From positions 372,001-436,000 of the forward strand of contig NZ_CP096203.1 in the NCBI RefSeq assembly GCF_023195755.1: a DNA stretch of 64,000 nt. The letters are read 5' to 3'. The notes under the pieces are model-generated. The model was given only the letters and a program-made list of their open reading frames with translations, did not search any database and was not told where the DNA came from. This DNA is from Chryseobacterium nepalense. GTDB taxonomy: Bacteria; Bacteroidota; Bacteroidia; Flavobacteriales; Weeksellaceae. Positions 34,457 through 44,140 of the stretch are shown piece after piece. A program made the position numbers and the translations under genes. Within the stretch, counting starts at the first letter, position 1, and every line of letters begins with the position of its first letter.

Positions 34457-34882
34457 ATGGAAATTATACAACAGATTCTCCATTCGGATGTAGGATCATC
34501 ATTTAATAACGCTGCGTTGCTGGCCTTCAGAATACTGCTGGGATTTGAGCTCTTCAGGGTACACGGACTGAAAAAATTCAGACTGGAAAACGGAAAAAAG
34601 GAAGTCATTCCCAATCCTTTGGGATTGCCAACGAAACTGAATGCTCTCGTAGCTTCTTTTGCCGATCTGGTAGTACCTTTTTTAATTATTCTCGGCTTAG
34701 GAACGAGGCTCGCGGTACTTCCGACAATTGGCGTGACAGCTATCGGATATTTTGTTGTTCACAGGAGAGATTCTCTGGAAGTGCGGGATGTTCCTTTCAT
34801 GTACACCTTATCTTTATTGTTAATTCTTGCTTTAGGTGCAGGAACATATTCACTTGATTATTACTTATTAAATACACTTTAA
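34457..34882 (+). CDS. DoxX-family membrane protein
   Basis: 141 aa with four predicted membrane helices. Family-like features are LAFRILLGFELFRVHGLKKF in the first helix, NPLGLPTKLNALVASFADLVVPFLIILGL, and a closing hydrophobic segment. DoxX proteins often sit in stress or electron-transfer operons with no firm activity. It lies 9 nt after the amidohydrolase and 4 nt before dps, so it belongs to the same transcript. Confidence 0.85.
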   Translation: MEIIQQILHSDVGSSFNNAALLAFRILLGFELFRVHGLKKFRLENGKKEVIPNPLGLPTKLNALVASFADLVVPFLIILGLGTRLAVLPTIGVTAIGYFVVHRRDSLEVRDVPFMYTLSLLLILALGAGTYSLDYYLLNTL

Positions 34883-34886
34883 GAAA

Positions 34887-35360
34887 ATGAAAACTTCAAT
34901 CGGAATTAAAAATGAAAATTTAGCAAAAGTTGCTGAAGTATTGGTAAAAGTATTGGCAGACGAATTCGTGCTGTACACCAAAACAAGAAAAGCCCACTGG
35001 AATGTGGAAGGCGCAGATTTTTACAACAAACATCTGTTTTTTGAAGCCCAGTATCAACAATTAGATGAAATGATCGATGGCCTTGCAGAAAGAATAAGAA
35101 CTTTAGGACATTATGCACCGGCTACTCTGAGAGAATATCTTGAATTGACACATCTTTCGGAACATCATCTTAATGCTAATGACAGTTTTACTTACATCAA
35201 AGAACTTCTTTCTGATCATGAAAGTGTTTTAATTCATCTTAGAGAAAATATCAATAATTTTGCTTCTGAATTTCATGATGCGGGAACCAGCGATTATATC
35301 ACAGGTTTAATGGAAACTCATGAGAAAATGGCCTGGATGCTGCGTTCACATTTAAAATAA
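34887..35360 (+). CDS. dps: Dps/ferritin-like DNA protection protein
   Basis: 157-aa ferritin-fold protein. The Dps ferroxidase signature is clear: KTRKAHWNVEGADFYNKHLFFEAQYQQLDEMIDGLAERI, giving the inter-subunit His, Asp and Glu iron ligands. Forms dodecamers that oxidise and store iron and protect DNA under starvation or peroxide. Location in an operon with hydrolases, DoxX and YoaK suggests a stress-linked programme. Confidence 0.93.
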   Translation: MKTSIGIKNENLAKVAEVLVKVLADEFVLYTKTRKAHWNVEGADFYNKHLFFEAQYQQLDEMIDGLAERIRTLGHYAPATLREYLELTHLSEHHLNANDSFTYIKELLSDHESVLIHLRENINNFASEFHDAGTSDYITGLMETHEKMAWMLRSHLK

Positions 35361-35364
35361 CCTT

Positions 35365-36045
35365 ATGGAGACCAAATCAAATATAGCTTGGGTAACTCTG
35401 TTGCTGACCATGATTGCAGGGTATTGCGATACGGTAACCTTTGTTTCAGCAGATTCTATTTTTTCCGCACACGTGACCGGTAACTTTATTGTGTTTGCCT
35501 ATCAGCTGATAAAAGGATCTGAGCTGAATGCATGGGTGAAACTGCTGACTTTCCCCATATTCATTATGGCTGTGATTACAGGCGGAAGAATGGCATACAG
35601 ATTTACCAATCATTATTCCATTATGTTTTGGGAAGGTTTGTTGCTGCTTCTAAGCGGAATTTTTGTAGCCGTATTTACGTATCTGGGAATTTTTGAAAAA
35701 TGGATGATGTATGCCGTAGTGATGGCCACCGTATTTGCGATGGGGTTGCAGAATGCATTCGGAAAGCTTTACGCTAAAGAAACTTACGGGCCAACTACCA
35801 TGATGACGGGAAATGTGACGCAGGCCTCTCTGGATTTCGGAAATTTACTGAAAAACGGTTTCAAAAATCCTGATGCCATAACCAGCCTGAAAAAACAGAT
35901 GATAACCATCTTTGGCTTTCTTACCGGATGTTTCCTGGGAGCTTTTGCGGGGAAGCAGTTCGGGTTAATAACACTGATTGCTCCGGGAATAGGAATGCTG
36001 ATCTGTTATTTTTACCATCGTAACAATTCAGAGTTTAAAATTTAG
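35365..36045 (+). CDS. YoaK-family (DUF1275) membrane protein
   Basis: 226 aa with six membrane helices. DUF1275 features: AGYCDTVTFVSADSIFSAHVTGNFIVFA near the start and AMGLQNAFGKLYAKETYGPTTMMTGNVTQ in the middle. The function is unknown. It starts 4 nt after dps and ends the eight-gene run. The kinase gene starts 31 nt further on. Confidence 0.9.
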   Translation: METKSNIAWVTLLLTMIAGYCDTVTFVSADSIFSAHVTGNFIVFAYQLIKGSELNAWVKLLTFPIFIMAVITGGRMAYRFTNHYSIMFWEGLLLLLSGIFVAVFTYLGIFEKWMMYAVVMATVFAMGLQNAFGKLYAKETYGPTTMMTGNVTQASLDFGNLLKNGFKNPDAITSLKKQMITIFGFLTGCFLGAFAGKQFGLITLIAPGIGMLICYFYHRNNSEFKI

Positions 36046-36076
36046 ATTAGATTTGATAATCAATTATCTTTAGCAA

Positions 36077-38365
36077 ATGAAGTCCAATTCTTATTTTTTT
36101 ATTAAATCTCCGGTAGCGATATTCCGTTTACCATTGGTTTTTGTTCTTTTAAGTATTTCTTTGAAAGCCCAGACGAAGGAGAATCCGTATCTGTTATCAA
36201 AACAGATTAATTCTTCGCAGAATGATAAGGAAAAAATTAAATTATACCTAAGGCTGGGAGAATATTATGTAACAAAAGCAGGAGAAGAAAAAAAAGATCT
36301 GGACAGTGCCGCAATCAGCAACAAACAAGCGCAAAAGCTAAGTTTGAAACTAAATGATAAACTAAGCCTTGGAAAAGTGATGCTTCTGGATGCCAAAATA
36401 GATAAAGACAGAGGAAAATGGGATCTCGCTATTTCTAAAATGAAAAAGTCATTAAACTATTTTCTTTCTCAAAATATGCAGGAGCAGGCCGGAGATGCTT
36501 ATAATGAACTTTCTTATATGTATACCAATGATTCCGGAAGTTTTGAAACTAAGGTAGAACTCAAGAAAAAGGCGATCGAATGTTTCGGAAAATCTGGTGT
36601 ATTGGTTAAAAAAGCAGCGGTCCTTAAAGATTTAGCTGAACTTTATAGTGTCATAGATAATCCGGATGAGGCGATAAAACTCCTTAAGCAGTCCCTGTCA
36701 GCTTATCAGTCGGCCAAATACAAAGATATACACACGGTGTATAAGCTCTTGTCCCTTGCAGAAGCCCAGAAAAGTAATTATAATGAAGCACTGAAATATG
36801 CACATTTAGCAGAAAAAACAGCAGAAAAAGCAGGTGATTATTCTACGGAGCTGGCTTCTATTTATAATCAGATAGGGCTTGTTTATTACTACCTGAAAAA
36901 AAATCAGCTGGCTTTAGACTATTGGGAAAAAGGATTGGTTGTCGCGAAAAAGAATAAAGATAAACCATCGGTGAGATTAATTGCTTCCAATATTTCCACA
37001 ATGCTGATCCGGCAGAAAAAGTTTGATGAAGGTATTGCGATCATTAAAGAGTACAAAAAGCTTTATCCGCTTGATGATAAAGTATTTGAAATGAGAGAAA
37101 ATTATATTTTATTCCATACATATACTACTCTCAGACAGCTTAAAAATGCGGATAAATATTATAAAAAACTGATAGAATATTACGGTGAATACGGTGAATA
37201 CGGAGGAGGCCAGACAACGGTATTGCTCAGTTTTGCGATGTATCGTCTGTATAAAGATGATTATCGGGCATTTTATAAAAGTGTAAAATTGTTAGATTCC
37301 ATAAATGCTAAAACGGGAAATGACATGGTGCGGGCACAAAATTTTATGCTTTGGTTTAAAGCAGACAGTACACAAGGTAAATATCTGGACGCCATTAAAC
37401 ATTATCAGTTGTATAAAAAACATTCGGATTCTGCTTTTAATGGTGAAAAAAGCAGGCAGATCAATAGCCTTCAGATTCAGTTTGATACTGAAAAAAAAGA
37501 CAAGGATATTCAGCTGTTGACTCAAAAAGGGAAACTGCAGGAAGCACGCATCAGTACAGACAGTATTCTGCGATATGTTTTTATCGGAAGTATCATTGTC
37601 CTTATCCTTTTTGCAGCGCTTTTGTATAACCGTTCAAGGCTTAAAAACCGGGCGAATAAAACACTGGAACTAAAACGTCAGCAGATCGATGAGCAGAATG
37701 AACAGCTTAAAAAACTTCTTGGTGAAAAAGAATGGCTCCTAAAGGAAATCCATCACCGGGTAAAAAATAATCTACAGATTGTTATCAGTCTGCTGAATAC
37801 GCAGTCTGCATATCTTGACAATGAAGATGCTTTAATGGCTATTCAGAACAGTCAGCACAGAATGCATGCCATGTCACTGATCCATCAGAAACTTTATCAG
37901 TCTGATAATCTGGCAACAATTGATATGTCATGGTATATCTATGAGCTTATCAATTACATTAAAGAATGTTACTCGTCAGAAAAAAATATCAGCTTTGTAA
38001 TGGATGTGAATAAAATATTTCTGGATGTTGCTCAGGCAGTTCCACTGGGGCTTATTCTTAATGAGGCAGTAAACAATACCATTAAATATGCTTTTCCGGA
38101 CAGCAGGAGAGGAGAAGTGCAGGTTTCATTTAAAAAATCAGAAAATGGAGAATACAAACTGATGATTTCTGACAACGGAATTGGACTCCCCGATGATTTC
38201 AATATTGATGAAACAGAATCTCTCGGAATGAATCTTATGCGTGGACTTACCGATCAGCTGGAAGGAAATTTCACCTTAGAAAGCAGAAACGGATTAAAAA
38301 TTACAGTCAACTTTAGAAAAACTACAGATGTTGATGATCAGAATATCAATATCGTAAGACAATAA
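36077..38365 (+). CDS. TPR sensor histidine kinase (HisKA_2 type)
   Basis: 762 aa. Signal peptide (residues 1-31), then a periplasmic array of tetratricopeptide-like repeats to about residue 485 (for example YNEALKYAHLAEKTAEKAGDY), one membrane helix (about 495-515), a coiled coil (QQIDEQNEQLKKLLGEKEWL), and a LytS/HWE-like kinase core: EIHHRVKNNLQIVISLLN with the phospho-acceptor at H559 or H560, then NEAVNNTIKYAF, DNGIGLPDDF and LGMNLMRGL for ATP binding. The stop overlaps the response-regulator start (TAATG), so the two form a two-component pair. Confidence 0.92.
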   Translation: MKSNSYFFIKSPVAIFRLPLVFVLLSISLKAQTKENPYLLSKQINSSQNDKEKIKLYLRLGEYYVTKAGEEKKDLDSAAISNKQAQKLSLKLNDKLSLGKVMLLDAKIDKDRGKWDLAISKMKKSLNYFLSQNMQEQAGDAYNELSYMYTNDSGSFETKVELKKKAIECFGKSGVLVKKAAVLKDLAELYSVIDNPDEAIKLLKQSLSAYQSAKYKDIHTVYKLLSLAEAQKSNYNEALKYAHLAEKTAEKAGDYSTELASIYNQIGLVYYYLKKNQLALDYWEKGLVVAKKNKDKPSVRLIASNISTMLIRQKKFDEGIAIIKEYKKLYPLDDKVFEMRENYILFHTYTTLRQLKNADKYYKKLIEYYGEYGEYGGGQTTVLLSFAMYRLYKDDYRAFYKSVKLLDSINAKTGNDMVRAQNFMLWFKADSTQGKYLDAIKHYQLYKKHSDSAFNGEKSRQINSLQIQFDTEKKDKDIQLLTQKGKLQEARISTDSILRYVFIGSIIVLILFAALLYNRSRLKNRANKTLELKRQQIDEQNEQLKKLLGEKEWLLKEIHHRVKNNLQIVISLLNTQSAYLDNEDALMAIQNSQHRMHAMSLIHQKLYQSDNLATIDMSWYIYELINYIKECYSSEKNISFVMDVNKIFLDVAQAVPLGLILNEAVNNTIKYAFPDSRRGEVQVSFKKSENGEYKLMISDNGIGLPDDFNIDETESLGMNLMRGLTDQLEGNFTLESRNGLKITVNFRKTTDVDDQNINIVRQ

Positions 38366-39717
38366 TGAAAGAAAAAATTTTAATTGTAGAAGATGAATTT
38401 ATCGTAGCCAATGATCTTAAAATCATGCTTAAAAAGGCGGGCTATCAGGTGACGGGAATAGCCTCTTCCGTGCAGCAGGCCAGAAAATCAATACAGGAAA
38501 AAAGACCAGACTGGGTACTGATTGATATTATCCTGAAAGGCGACCTCACAGGAATTGATCTTGCGTGGGAACTGCGAAAAATTAATCTGCCGTTTCTCTA
38601 CATTTCTGCCAATACCAACCAGTCAATACTGGAAGCAGTAAAGGAAACACAGCCTTACGGATTTATGGTAAAGCCTTTCCGCGAACGTGATCTGATGGTG
38701 ATGCTGGATATCGCAAAATACCGTTATGATATTGAAAAAAAATCCGGGATTGCAGATGTTCCGGCTCCTCAGAAAATAGAAGGAATCATTGGTAAAAGTG
38801 ATTCGCTCCAGGAAGTGATTGAAAAAATAACAGTAGTAGCCCCTACCGATACTTCGGTTCTTATTGTTGGCGAAAGCGGTACCGGAAAAGAAAAAATAGC
38901 TCATGCCGTGCACGAACTGTCAGACCGTAAATCAAATCCGATTGTTATTGTAAACTGCGCTGCTCTTCCGCATTCTCTCATAGAATCCGAGCTTTTCGGT
39001 CATGAGAAAGGAAGCTTTACCGGAGCAAATTCCATGAGAATCGGGAAATTTGAACAGGCCAATGGCGGAACGATCTTTTTAGATGAAATTGGTGAGCTTC
39101 CTCTGGATTCCCAGGTAAAGCTTCTCCGGGTCCTTCAGGAAAAAGAAATAGAACGCCTGGGAGGAAATAAAACCCTGAAAGTGAATGTCAGAATTGTAGC
39201 GGCAACAAACCGTTCCCTTGAAAAAGAAGTCGCAGAAGGAAGATTCAGGCTGGATCTTTATTATCGCTTAAATGTATTTCCGGTAGAACTTCCGCCGTTG
39301 AGAGAAAGAAAAGAAGATATAGAACTGCTTGCCCATTTTTTCCTTAAAAAATATGCATCAGCTTCTAAGAGAAATATTAATTCAATAAACGGCAAAGCAA
39401 TGGAACAGCTCCTGGGTTATTACTGGCCGGGAAATATCAGGGAGCTGGAACACCTTATCGAAAGAAGCGTTCTCCTTGCTAAAACTTCAGAAATTGAGAA
39501 TTTTGATCTTCCTAAAAACACTGAAGTAAAATCTGATGTCAGTTCGGGAGTATTAAAATCAATGGAAGAAATGGAAAGAGAACATATTATGAATGCACTC
39601 GAAAGCAGCGGCGGGAAAGTTTCCGGCATTGGTGGTGCAGCAGAGCTGTTAAAAATGCAGCCTCAAACTTTATACTCTAAAATGAAAAAACTGGGAATTG
39701 ATAAAGGGTACAGATAA
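38365..39717 (+). CDS. NtrC-family response regulator (sigma-54 activator)
   Basis: 450 aa. Receiver domain (1-120): acidic pocket VEDEF, phospho-acceptor Asp in WVLIDIILKGD, Lys in MVKPF. AAA+ domain (about 145-375): Walker A GESGTGKE, the sigma-54 contact loop as GSFTGA in place of the usual GAFTGA, Walker [13 protein letters not shown], arginine fingers in [24 protein letters not shown] Fis-like helix-turn-helix follows at the end (KVSGIGGAAELLKMQPQTLY). It should drive sigma-54 promoters; candidates occur at 28539 and elsewhere in the window. Confidence 0.94.
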   Translation: MKEKILIVEDEFIVANDLKIMLKKAGYQVTGIASSVQQARKSIQEKRPDWVLIDIILKGDLTGIDLAWELRKINLPFLYISANTNQSILEAVKETQPYGFMVKPFRERDLMVMLDIAKYRYDIEKKSGIADVPAPQKIEGIIGKSDSLQEVIEKITVVAPTDTSVLIVGESGTGKEKIAHAVHELSDRKSNPIVIVNCAALPHSLIESELFGHEKGSFTGANSMRIGKFEQANGGTIFLDEIGELPLDSQVKLLRVLQEKEIERLGGNKTLKVNVRIVAATNRSLEKEVAEGRFRLDLYYRLNVFPVELPPLRERKEDIELLAHFFLKKYASASKRNINSINGKAMEQLLGYYWPGNIRELEHLIERSVLLAKTSEIENFDLPKNTEVKSDVSSGVLKSMEEMEREHIMNALESSGGKVSGIGGAAELLKMQPQTLYSKMKKLGIDKGYR

Positions 39718-39873
39718 GCAGTGACAATTAACACATTCAATAGGTCATTATCCTGAACCTGTCGAAGGAAGGCGCCTACCATTAAACGTAAAATAAAAAG
39801 CTTTAACAACTCACTTATTCAATAAGGGAAGCATTATCCTGTATATAAACATTAATATTAAATCATATCAATT

Positions 39874-40513
39874 ATGGAAAAAGAAACCGTACGAATCGAA
39901 GGCTTCAGCGATGCCGTTTTTGCTATTGCCATTACCCTTTTAGTGCTGGATCTTCATATGCCGGAAGAAAATTCTGTGAAAAACAGCAATGATCTGCTCA
40001 TCTTTCTGAAAAATCAGTGGCCGGCATTTTTAGCATTCTTCCTGTCTTTTTTCAGTATTTTTATTATGTGGGTGAAACCATCATAAAATTTTTAAACAGA
40101 TTTACAGCAGGAATTCCGGAATTATGTTTTCCAACGGGCTGATTTTATTTCTCGTCTCTGCAGTTTCATATCCTACTTCCTTGCTGGCGAGATTCTTTAA
40201 TGGAGAAGCTTCCGCAGCTGTAGTGGCAATTTATACGGGGATATTTGTATTAATCAATCTTGCGTATAATCTGTTATGGTTTCTGGCCAGCCGTAATAAA
40301 AATCTTTTACGTCCGGGCATCAGCGATGTAGCGATCAGGAAAATTCAAAACAATTACCTGTTTGGATTTCCTGTGTATTTGATTGCATTGATATGTTCTT
40401 TCAAAGCTCCCTCAGTGGCTCTTGTTATTATTTTAGGATTATGGATTTTCTGGGCATTATCATCAGGAAAAATAGAAATGGGAATTAAAAAAGAGCTGGA
40501 ATCTGAGCTTTAA
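39874..40513 (+). pseudogene. TMEM175-family potassium channel, frameshifted
   Basis: The first half (39874-40086) carries the TMEM175 filter-helix motif RIEGFSDAVFAIAITLLVL, and the second half (40124-40513) continues with LILFLVSAVSYPTSLLARFF in another frame. Removing one A from the AAA at 40075-40077 restores the family motif MWVNHHKIFKQIYSR and one open frame of about 212 residues, the usual size. So there is a single +1 insertion. It could be a real mutation or a consensus error; nothing else in the gene is damaged. Confidence 0.85.
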
Positions 40514-40527
40514 TGTTTAAAAAATTT

Positions 40528-42114
40528 TTAATCTTTTTCTTTAAAATAATGTTGCTTATGGATGCCTAGTTTCTGCATCTTGGAAATCAGTGTTGTGGAT
40601 GGAAGTCCCAGCAATATTGCAGCTCCCTGCTTTCCTGAAATCCGGCCATTACATTTTTCAACAACCTTCAGGATATGTTCTTTTTCAATTTGCTGAAGAG
40701 TCTTAACCTGCCATTCCTGTGAATTTTCCTGCTGAAGATCAGTGATTTTCGGAAAAGCCATTTCTTTGATCATATTATCTTTTGCGGTGATGATGCTTCT
40801 CTGAACCATATTTTCCAGTTCGCGGATATTTCCCGGCCATGAATTCAGGCACATCTGCTGCAGTACCTTCTGTGAAAATTCGGTAATTTTTTTTCCGCTG
40901 TTCCGGCCATGTTTTTCCAGGAAAAAGTTCGCCAGAAGAGGAATATCTTCTTTTCGTTCTCTAAGCGGTGGCAATTCTATCGGGAAGATATTTAAACGGT
41001 AATACAGATCACTTCTGAATTTACCTGCGGTTACTTCTTTTTCCAGATCTCTGTTCGTGGCCGCAATAACACGTACTTCTACCTTTATTCTTTTATTTCC
41101 ACCGATACGTTCCACTTCTTTTTCCTGCAGCACCCGAAGTAGCCTTCCCTGAAGTTCCAGCGGAAGCTCGCCGATTTCATCTAAAAATATCGTACTGTTA
41201 TTGGCCAGTTCAAATTTTCCTTTACGCTGTTCCGTCGCTCCTGTAAAGCTTCCTTTTTCATGACCGAAAAGTTCAGATTCGATGAGATTGGAAGGAATGG
41301 CCGCACAATTGATCCTAACCATTTTTTTATGCGATGAAGGCGAAAGATCATGGATAGCCTGCGCAATAAGTTCTTTTCCGGTTCCCGTCTCACCATATAT
41401 TAAGACTCCCGATTGAGAAGGTGCTACCTGTGTAATCTTTTCGTAGATTTTTTTCATTGCCGCACTTTCTCCGATAATTCCATTAAAACCTTTCTGAATC
41501 ATTTTTTCCTGCGGTTCAACGGTTTCGGTTTCCCGTGCAGGAATTTTTAAAGAACCGGCCATCCGGAGAATCTGGATCGTGCGCATGCTTACAGCCAGCT
41601 GTGTGGAAACGGCAGCAAGTATTCTTTCAGGAATATCTTCTGGGGTGAGATAATTTTTATACAGTAGAAAAAGGATGCTTTCATGATCATGAAGGGAAGG
41701 AAGCGCTAATCCGGCCGCCATACGCATTCCCGTATTTCCGGAGGACAAAAGCGATGAAAATTCCTGATTTTTCCGGTCACTAAAATTTTTAAGATCAAAG
41801 ATAATGGGCTCTGCAGATCTTTGGCACTGCATCAGGATTTCATCTTTGGAAGAATATATGGTGTCAGATCCGAATTTCCTGTCTGCGAAACTGCTGTGGA
41901 AAATTCTGAAGTTTTTAGCATCGCGGTCACCATGTAAAATAATAATTTCATCATAGTTCAAAACCGGTTTACAGTGATTTTGCAGAGTCATACCAAACTG
42001 AAACAAATCCATAACCTTTGATACCGCCATATTCACAGAAGATATGCCGAGATGTTCTTTCTGCATGTCCTGAAGCCGCTTGATGAGGATGAGATTTTGC
42101 TCAGATGTATTCAT
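40528..42114 (-). CDS. Sigma-54-dependent activator with GAF-like sensor
   Basis: 528 aa. Residues 1-190 have no receiver Asp pocket and resemble a GAF-type sensor ([27 protein letters not shown]). The AAA+ core follows: Walker A GETGTGKE, contact loop [21 protein letters not shown], and [22 protein letters not shown], with a Fis-type helix-turn-helix at the end ([21 protein letters not shown]). FhlA/NorR-like layout, so control should be by ligand, not phosphorylation. The ligand is unknown. It converges on the TMEM175 gene. Confidence 0.93.
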   Translation of the reverse strand: MNTSEQNLILIKRLQDMQKEHLGISSVNMAVSKVMDLFQFGMTLQNHCKPVLNYDEIIILHGDRDAKNFRIFHSSFADRKFGSDTIYSSKDEILMQCQRSAEPIIFDLKNFSDRKNQEFSSLLSSGNTGMRMAAGLALPSLHDHESILFLLYKNYLTPEDIPERILAAVSTQLAVSMRTIQILRMAGSLKIPARETETVEPQEKMIQKGFNGIIGESAAMKKIYEKITQVAPSQSGVLIYGETGTGKELIAQAIHDLSPSSHKKMVRINCAAIPSNLIESELFGHEKGSFTGATEQRKGKFELANNSTIFLDEIGELPLELQGRLLRVLQEKEVERIGGNKRIKVEVRVIAATNRDLEKEVTAGKFRSDLYYRLNIFPIELPPLRERKEDIPLLANFFLEKHGRNSGKKITEFSQKVLQQMCLNSWPGNIRELENMVQRSIITAKDNMIKEMAFPKITDLQQENSQEWQVKTLQQIEKEHILKVVEKCNGRISGKQGAAILLGLPSTTLISKMQKLGIHKQHYFKEKD

Positions 42115-42315
42115 TTGTCCGGAATTGAAAGGTTAAAGATAATGAAATTGCTTTTTATTCGACAGTTTTAAAGAGATAGGGTATTTTAAATTTATGTTTA
42201 GGAATTATTAACAATTTAGGTCAGCATCAAATAAATAATTTGAACAATAAAACGTCAATAAAAAAGAGATGAAAATTTTTCCACGCCTTATTATTGATTT
42301 TAGTTCAGGCTAAAG

Positions 42316-43008
42316 TTATTTCTTTTCATGATCCGCAATCGTAGAGTTTTTTGCTGCCTTTACCAATTCATTGATTTCTGCATACAAGAGTTCCCAGCCT
42401 GTGATTTCTTTCATGGCACTGATAAGATTGAGATAAGATTTTAAGGTCTTCTCCAGATCCCTGCGGATTGCAGAGGCGCTTTTCATATTTCGAAGGTTCG
42501 CATTCGCTTCTGCTTGTCCCGCAAAAATTTGTTCAAAGAAATTTTGTTTGGACTTCATATCTTCAAAAGTGGGAAATAAAGAAAGTGCATTAAGCTTTTG
42601 AATATTTTCGGGTTTCTCAAGATCTTCAACCAGTTTTTTCATCCGGGCAGTTTGAGAAGAATAGCTCATCTTGTCGAGAGTCAGATCATACCGCAGAAAA
42701 ATTTGAAACAGCTCTTCCGCCAACTGATAATTCGGTAATAAAGGCATTTTCCGGTAGGCGTTCACATAATTTTTAAAAGCTCTGAAACTAATATCTCTAT
42801 CCCTGTCTGCGCGCGCTACGTCATTACCTTTCCCGCTGAATGTAGATTTTGTATAGACCACATCATAATCTGCATATATGGTTTTAACTTCTGAAAGTAA
42901 TGGATGACCGGAGATGATTTCATATTTCCCTGAATCGGAAGCAACAATGATTCTTTGTGCTAATGTAGCTAAATCTTTTGTGCTGAGTTTTGCTAATGTA
43001 ATTTTCAT
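42316..43008 (-). CDS. Hypothetical helical protein, 230 aa
   Basis: Soluble, mostly helical, Lys/Glu/Asp-rich, no signal peptide. The start MKITLAKLSTKDLATLAQRIIVAS and the middle KGNDVARADRDRDISFRAFKNYVNAYRKMP resemble the DUF6261-type proteins found in multiple copies in Chryseobacterium and relatives; I am not certain of the family number. The role is unknown. It sits beside the tandem-repeat and RAYT region. Confidence 0.72.
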   Translation of the reverse strand: MKITLAKLSTKDLATLAQRIIVASDSGKYEIISGHPLLSEVKTIYADYDVVYTKSTFSGKGNDVARADRDRDISFRAFKNYVNAYRKMPLLPNYQLAEELFQIFLRYDLTLDKMSYSSQTARMKKLVEDLEKPENIQKLNALSLFPTFEDMKSKQNFFEQIFAGQAEANANLRNMKSASAIRRDLEKTLKSYLNLISAMKEITGWELLYAEINELVKAAKNSTIADHEKK

Positions 43009-43086
43009 AACATTCGTGTTGAGCTTGTAAATACTATTGAATTTTGAAAATTAAATATAAATAAAATGTCATTTTAAACCAAATCT

Positions 43087-43250
43087 GATATTTTAAACTA
43101 AAACAGTTTTGTATTTCTTTTTATTCCGGAAGATTAGACTTTCACAGTGTTTTGCTTTTGTTTAATCTGGTGGATTAGACTCTCCACAAGTTTTGTTTTT
43201 GTTTAATCTGTCAGTTTAGACTAAAATACAGTTGTGATTTTGTTTAAAAT
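43087..43250. repeat. 41-bp tandem repeat, four units
   Basis: Units start at 43087, 43128, 43169 and 43210, each exactly 41 nt. The shared core is GATTAGACT near the start and TTTTGTTTAATCT at the end (units 1 and 2 nearest to each other), so each unit can pair its ends (AGATTA with TAATCT). A partial fifth unit follows at 43251. No ORF is present. Located between the DUF6261-like gene and the REP sequences. Confidence 0.85.
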
Positions 43251-43288
43251 GGCGGTTTGAAATGAAATGGTATTGTAAGACTCATTTC

Positions 43289-43365
43289 GTTAGCGCGAGG
43301 GTCCCGCTGGTGATTATATTTTAATAATGATTTTATAGTGGCACGAGCGGGACGCTCGCGCCAGC
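43289..43365 (+). repeat. REP pair (BIME), left of the RAYT gene
   Basis: A GC-rich REP (TAGCGCGAGGGTCCCGCTGG), a 26-nt AT spacer (43315-43340), then an inverted REP (GCACGAGCGGGACGCTCGCG). The whole unit recurs in inverted orientation at 44141-44220 with one mismatch in the spacer. Confidence 0.88.
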
Positions 43366-43407
43366 ATCGTATCAGGATATACTGTCCAATAAAAATAAAT
43401 TCTTCTC

Positions 43408-43504
43408 CGCTGGCGCTAGCGCGAGCGTCCCGCTCGTGCTGAATATCTATTATGTTTTTAATAAATATTTATGTTTAACATGAGCAAGACTCGCGCTAGC
43501 ATTG
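43408..43504. repeat. Additional REP copies upstream of the RAYT gene
   Basis: A well-kept REP with an extra GCTAGC dyad at 43408-43440 (GGCGCTAGCGCGAGCGTCCC...) and a decayed one at 43480-43504 (ATGAGCAAGACTCGCGCTAGC). They lie 75-170 nt before the transposase start. Confidence 0.82.
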
Positions 43505-43578
43505 CCGGTTTAAACATAAAAGAGTTTACCATTAATAAAAATTTCCTGACTATATTATATATTTACTGAAAAATACAA

Positions 43579-44130
43579 ATGAGTAGAAAATATAAGTTTA
43601 ACGAAAAAGAGGGAGCTTATTTTATAAGTTTTGCAACAGTTTTCTGGATTGATGTTTTTACCAGAATCGAGTACTTTGATATTATTATAGAATCTTTAGA
43701 CTATTGCCGAAAAAATAAAAGCATGATTATTTTCGGATATTGTATTATGCCAAGTCATATTCATTTGATATTTCGGTCTGAAAATGGTAAACCATCAGAA
43801 TTAATAAGAGATTTTAAAGGATTTACCTCTAAAAAAATGCTAAATGTTATAAAGGAGAATCAACAGGAAAGCAGAAGAGATTGGATGCTGTGGATGTTTA
43901 AAAAAGCAGGAAGTAAAAAATCTAATGTTACGGAATATCAATTCTGGCAACAGCATAATCATCCCATAGAAATATGGTCACTCAAAGTATTTGAGCAAAA
44001 ACTTGAGTACACTCATAAAAATCCTGTCGAGGCAGGATTTGTAATGGAACCATGGGAATGGAAATACAGCAGTGCCCGCAATTATTGTGATGATTATGAT
44101 GGTATTTTAAAGATTGATGTTAATTTATAA
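43579..44130 (+). CDS. REP-associated tyrosine transposase (RAYT)
   Basis: 183 aa, Y1 (IS200-like) HUH transposase. The HUH pair is H60 and H62 in MPSHIHLIF and the catalytic Tyr is probably Y144 in KLEYTHKNPVEAGFV; the family closing motif WEWKYSSARNY is present. RAYTs are single-copy, domesticated-looking relatives of IS200/IS605 that process the REP hairpins around them. The flanking inverted REP pairs here fit that view. The gene is intact. Confidence 0.93.
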   Translation: MSRKYKFNEKEGAYFISFATVFWIDVFTRIEYFDIIIESLDYCRKNKSMIIFGYCIMPSHIHLIFRSENGKPSELIRDFKGFTSKKMLNVIKENQQESRRDWMLWMFKKAGSKKSNVTEYQFWQQHNHPIEIWSLKVFEQKLEYTHKNPVEAGFVMEPWEWKYSSARNYCDDYDGILKIDVNL

Positions 44131-44140
44131 TATTGGTTTT

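Noticed and set aside
39753..39769. CCTGAACCTGTCGAAGG between the NtrC-type gene and the channel gene.
   Set aside because: Looks like a common dispersed word in many bacterial genomes. One copy here, weak pairing, nothing to support a function.
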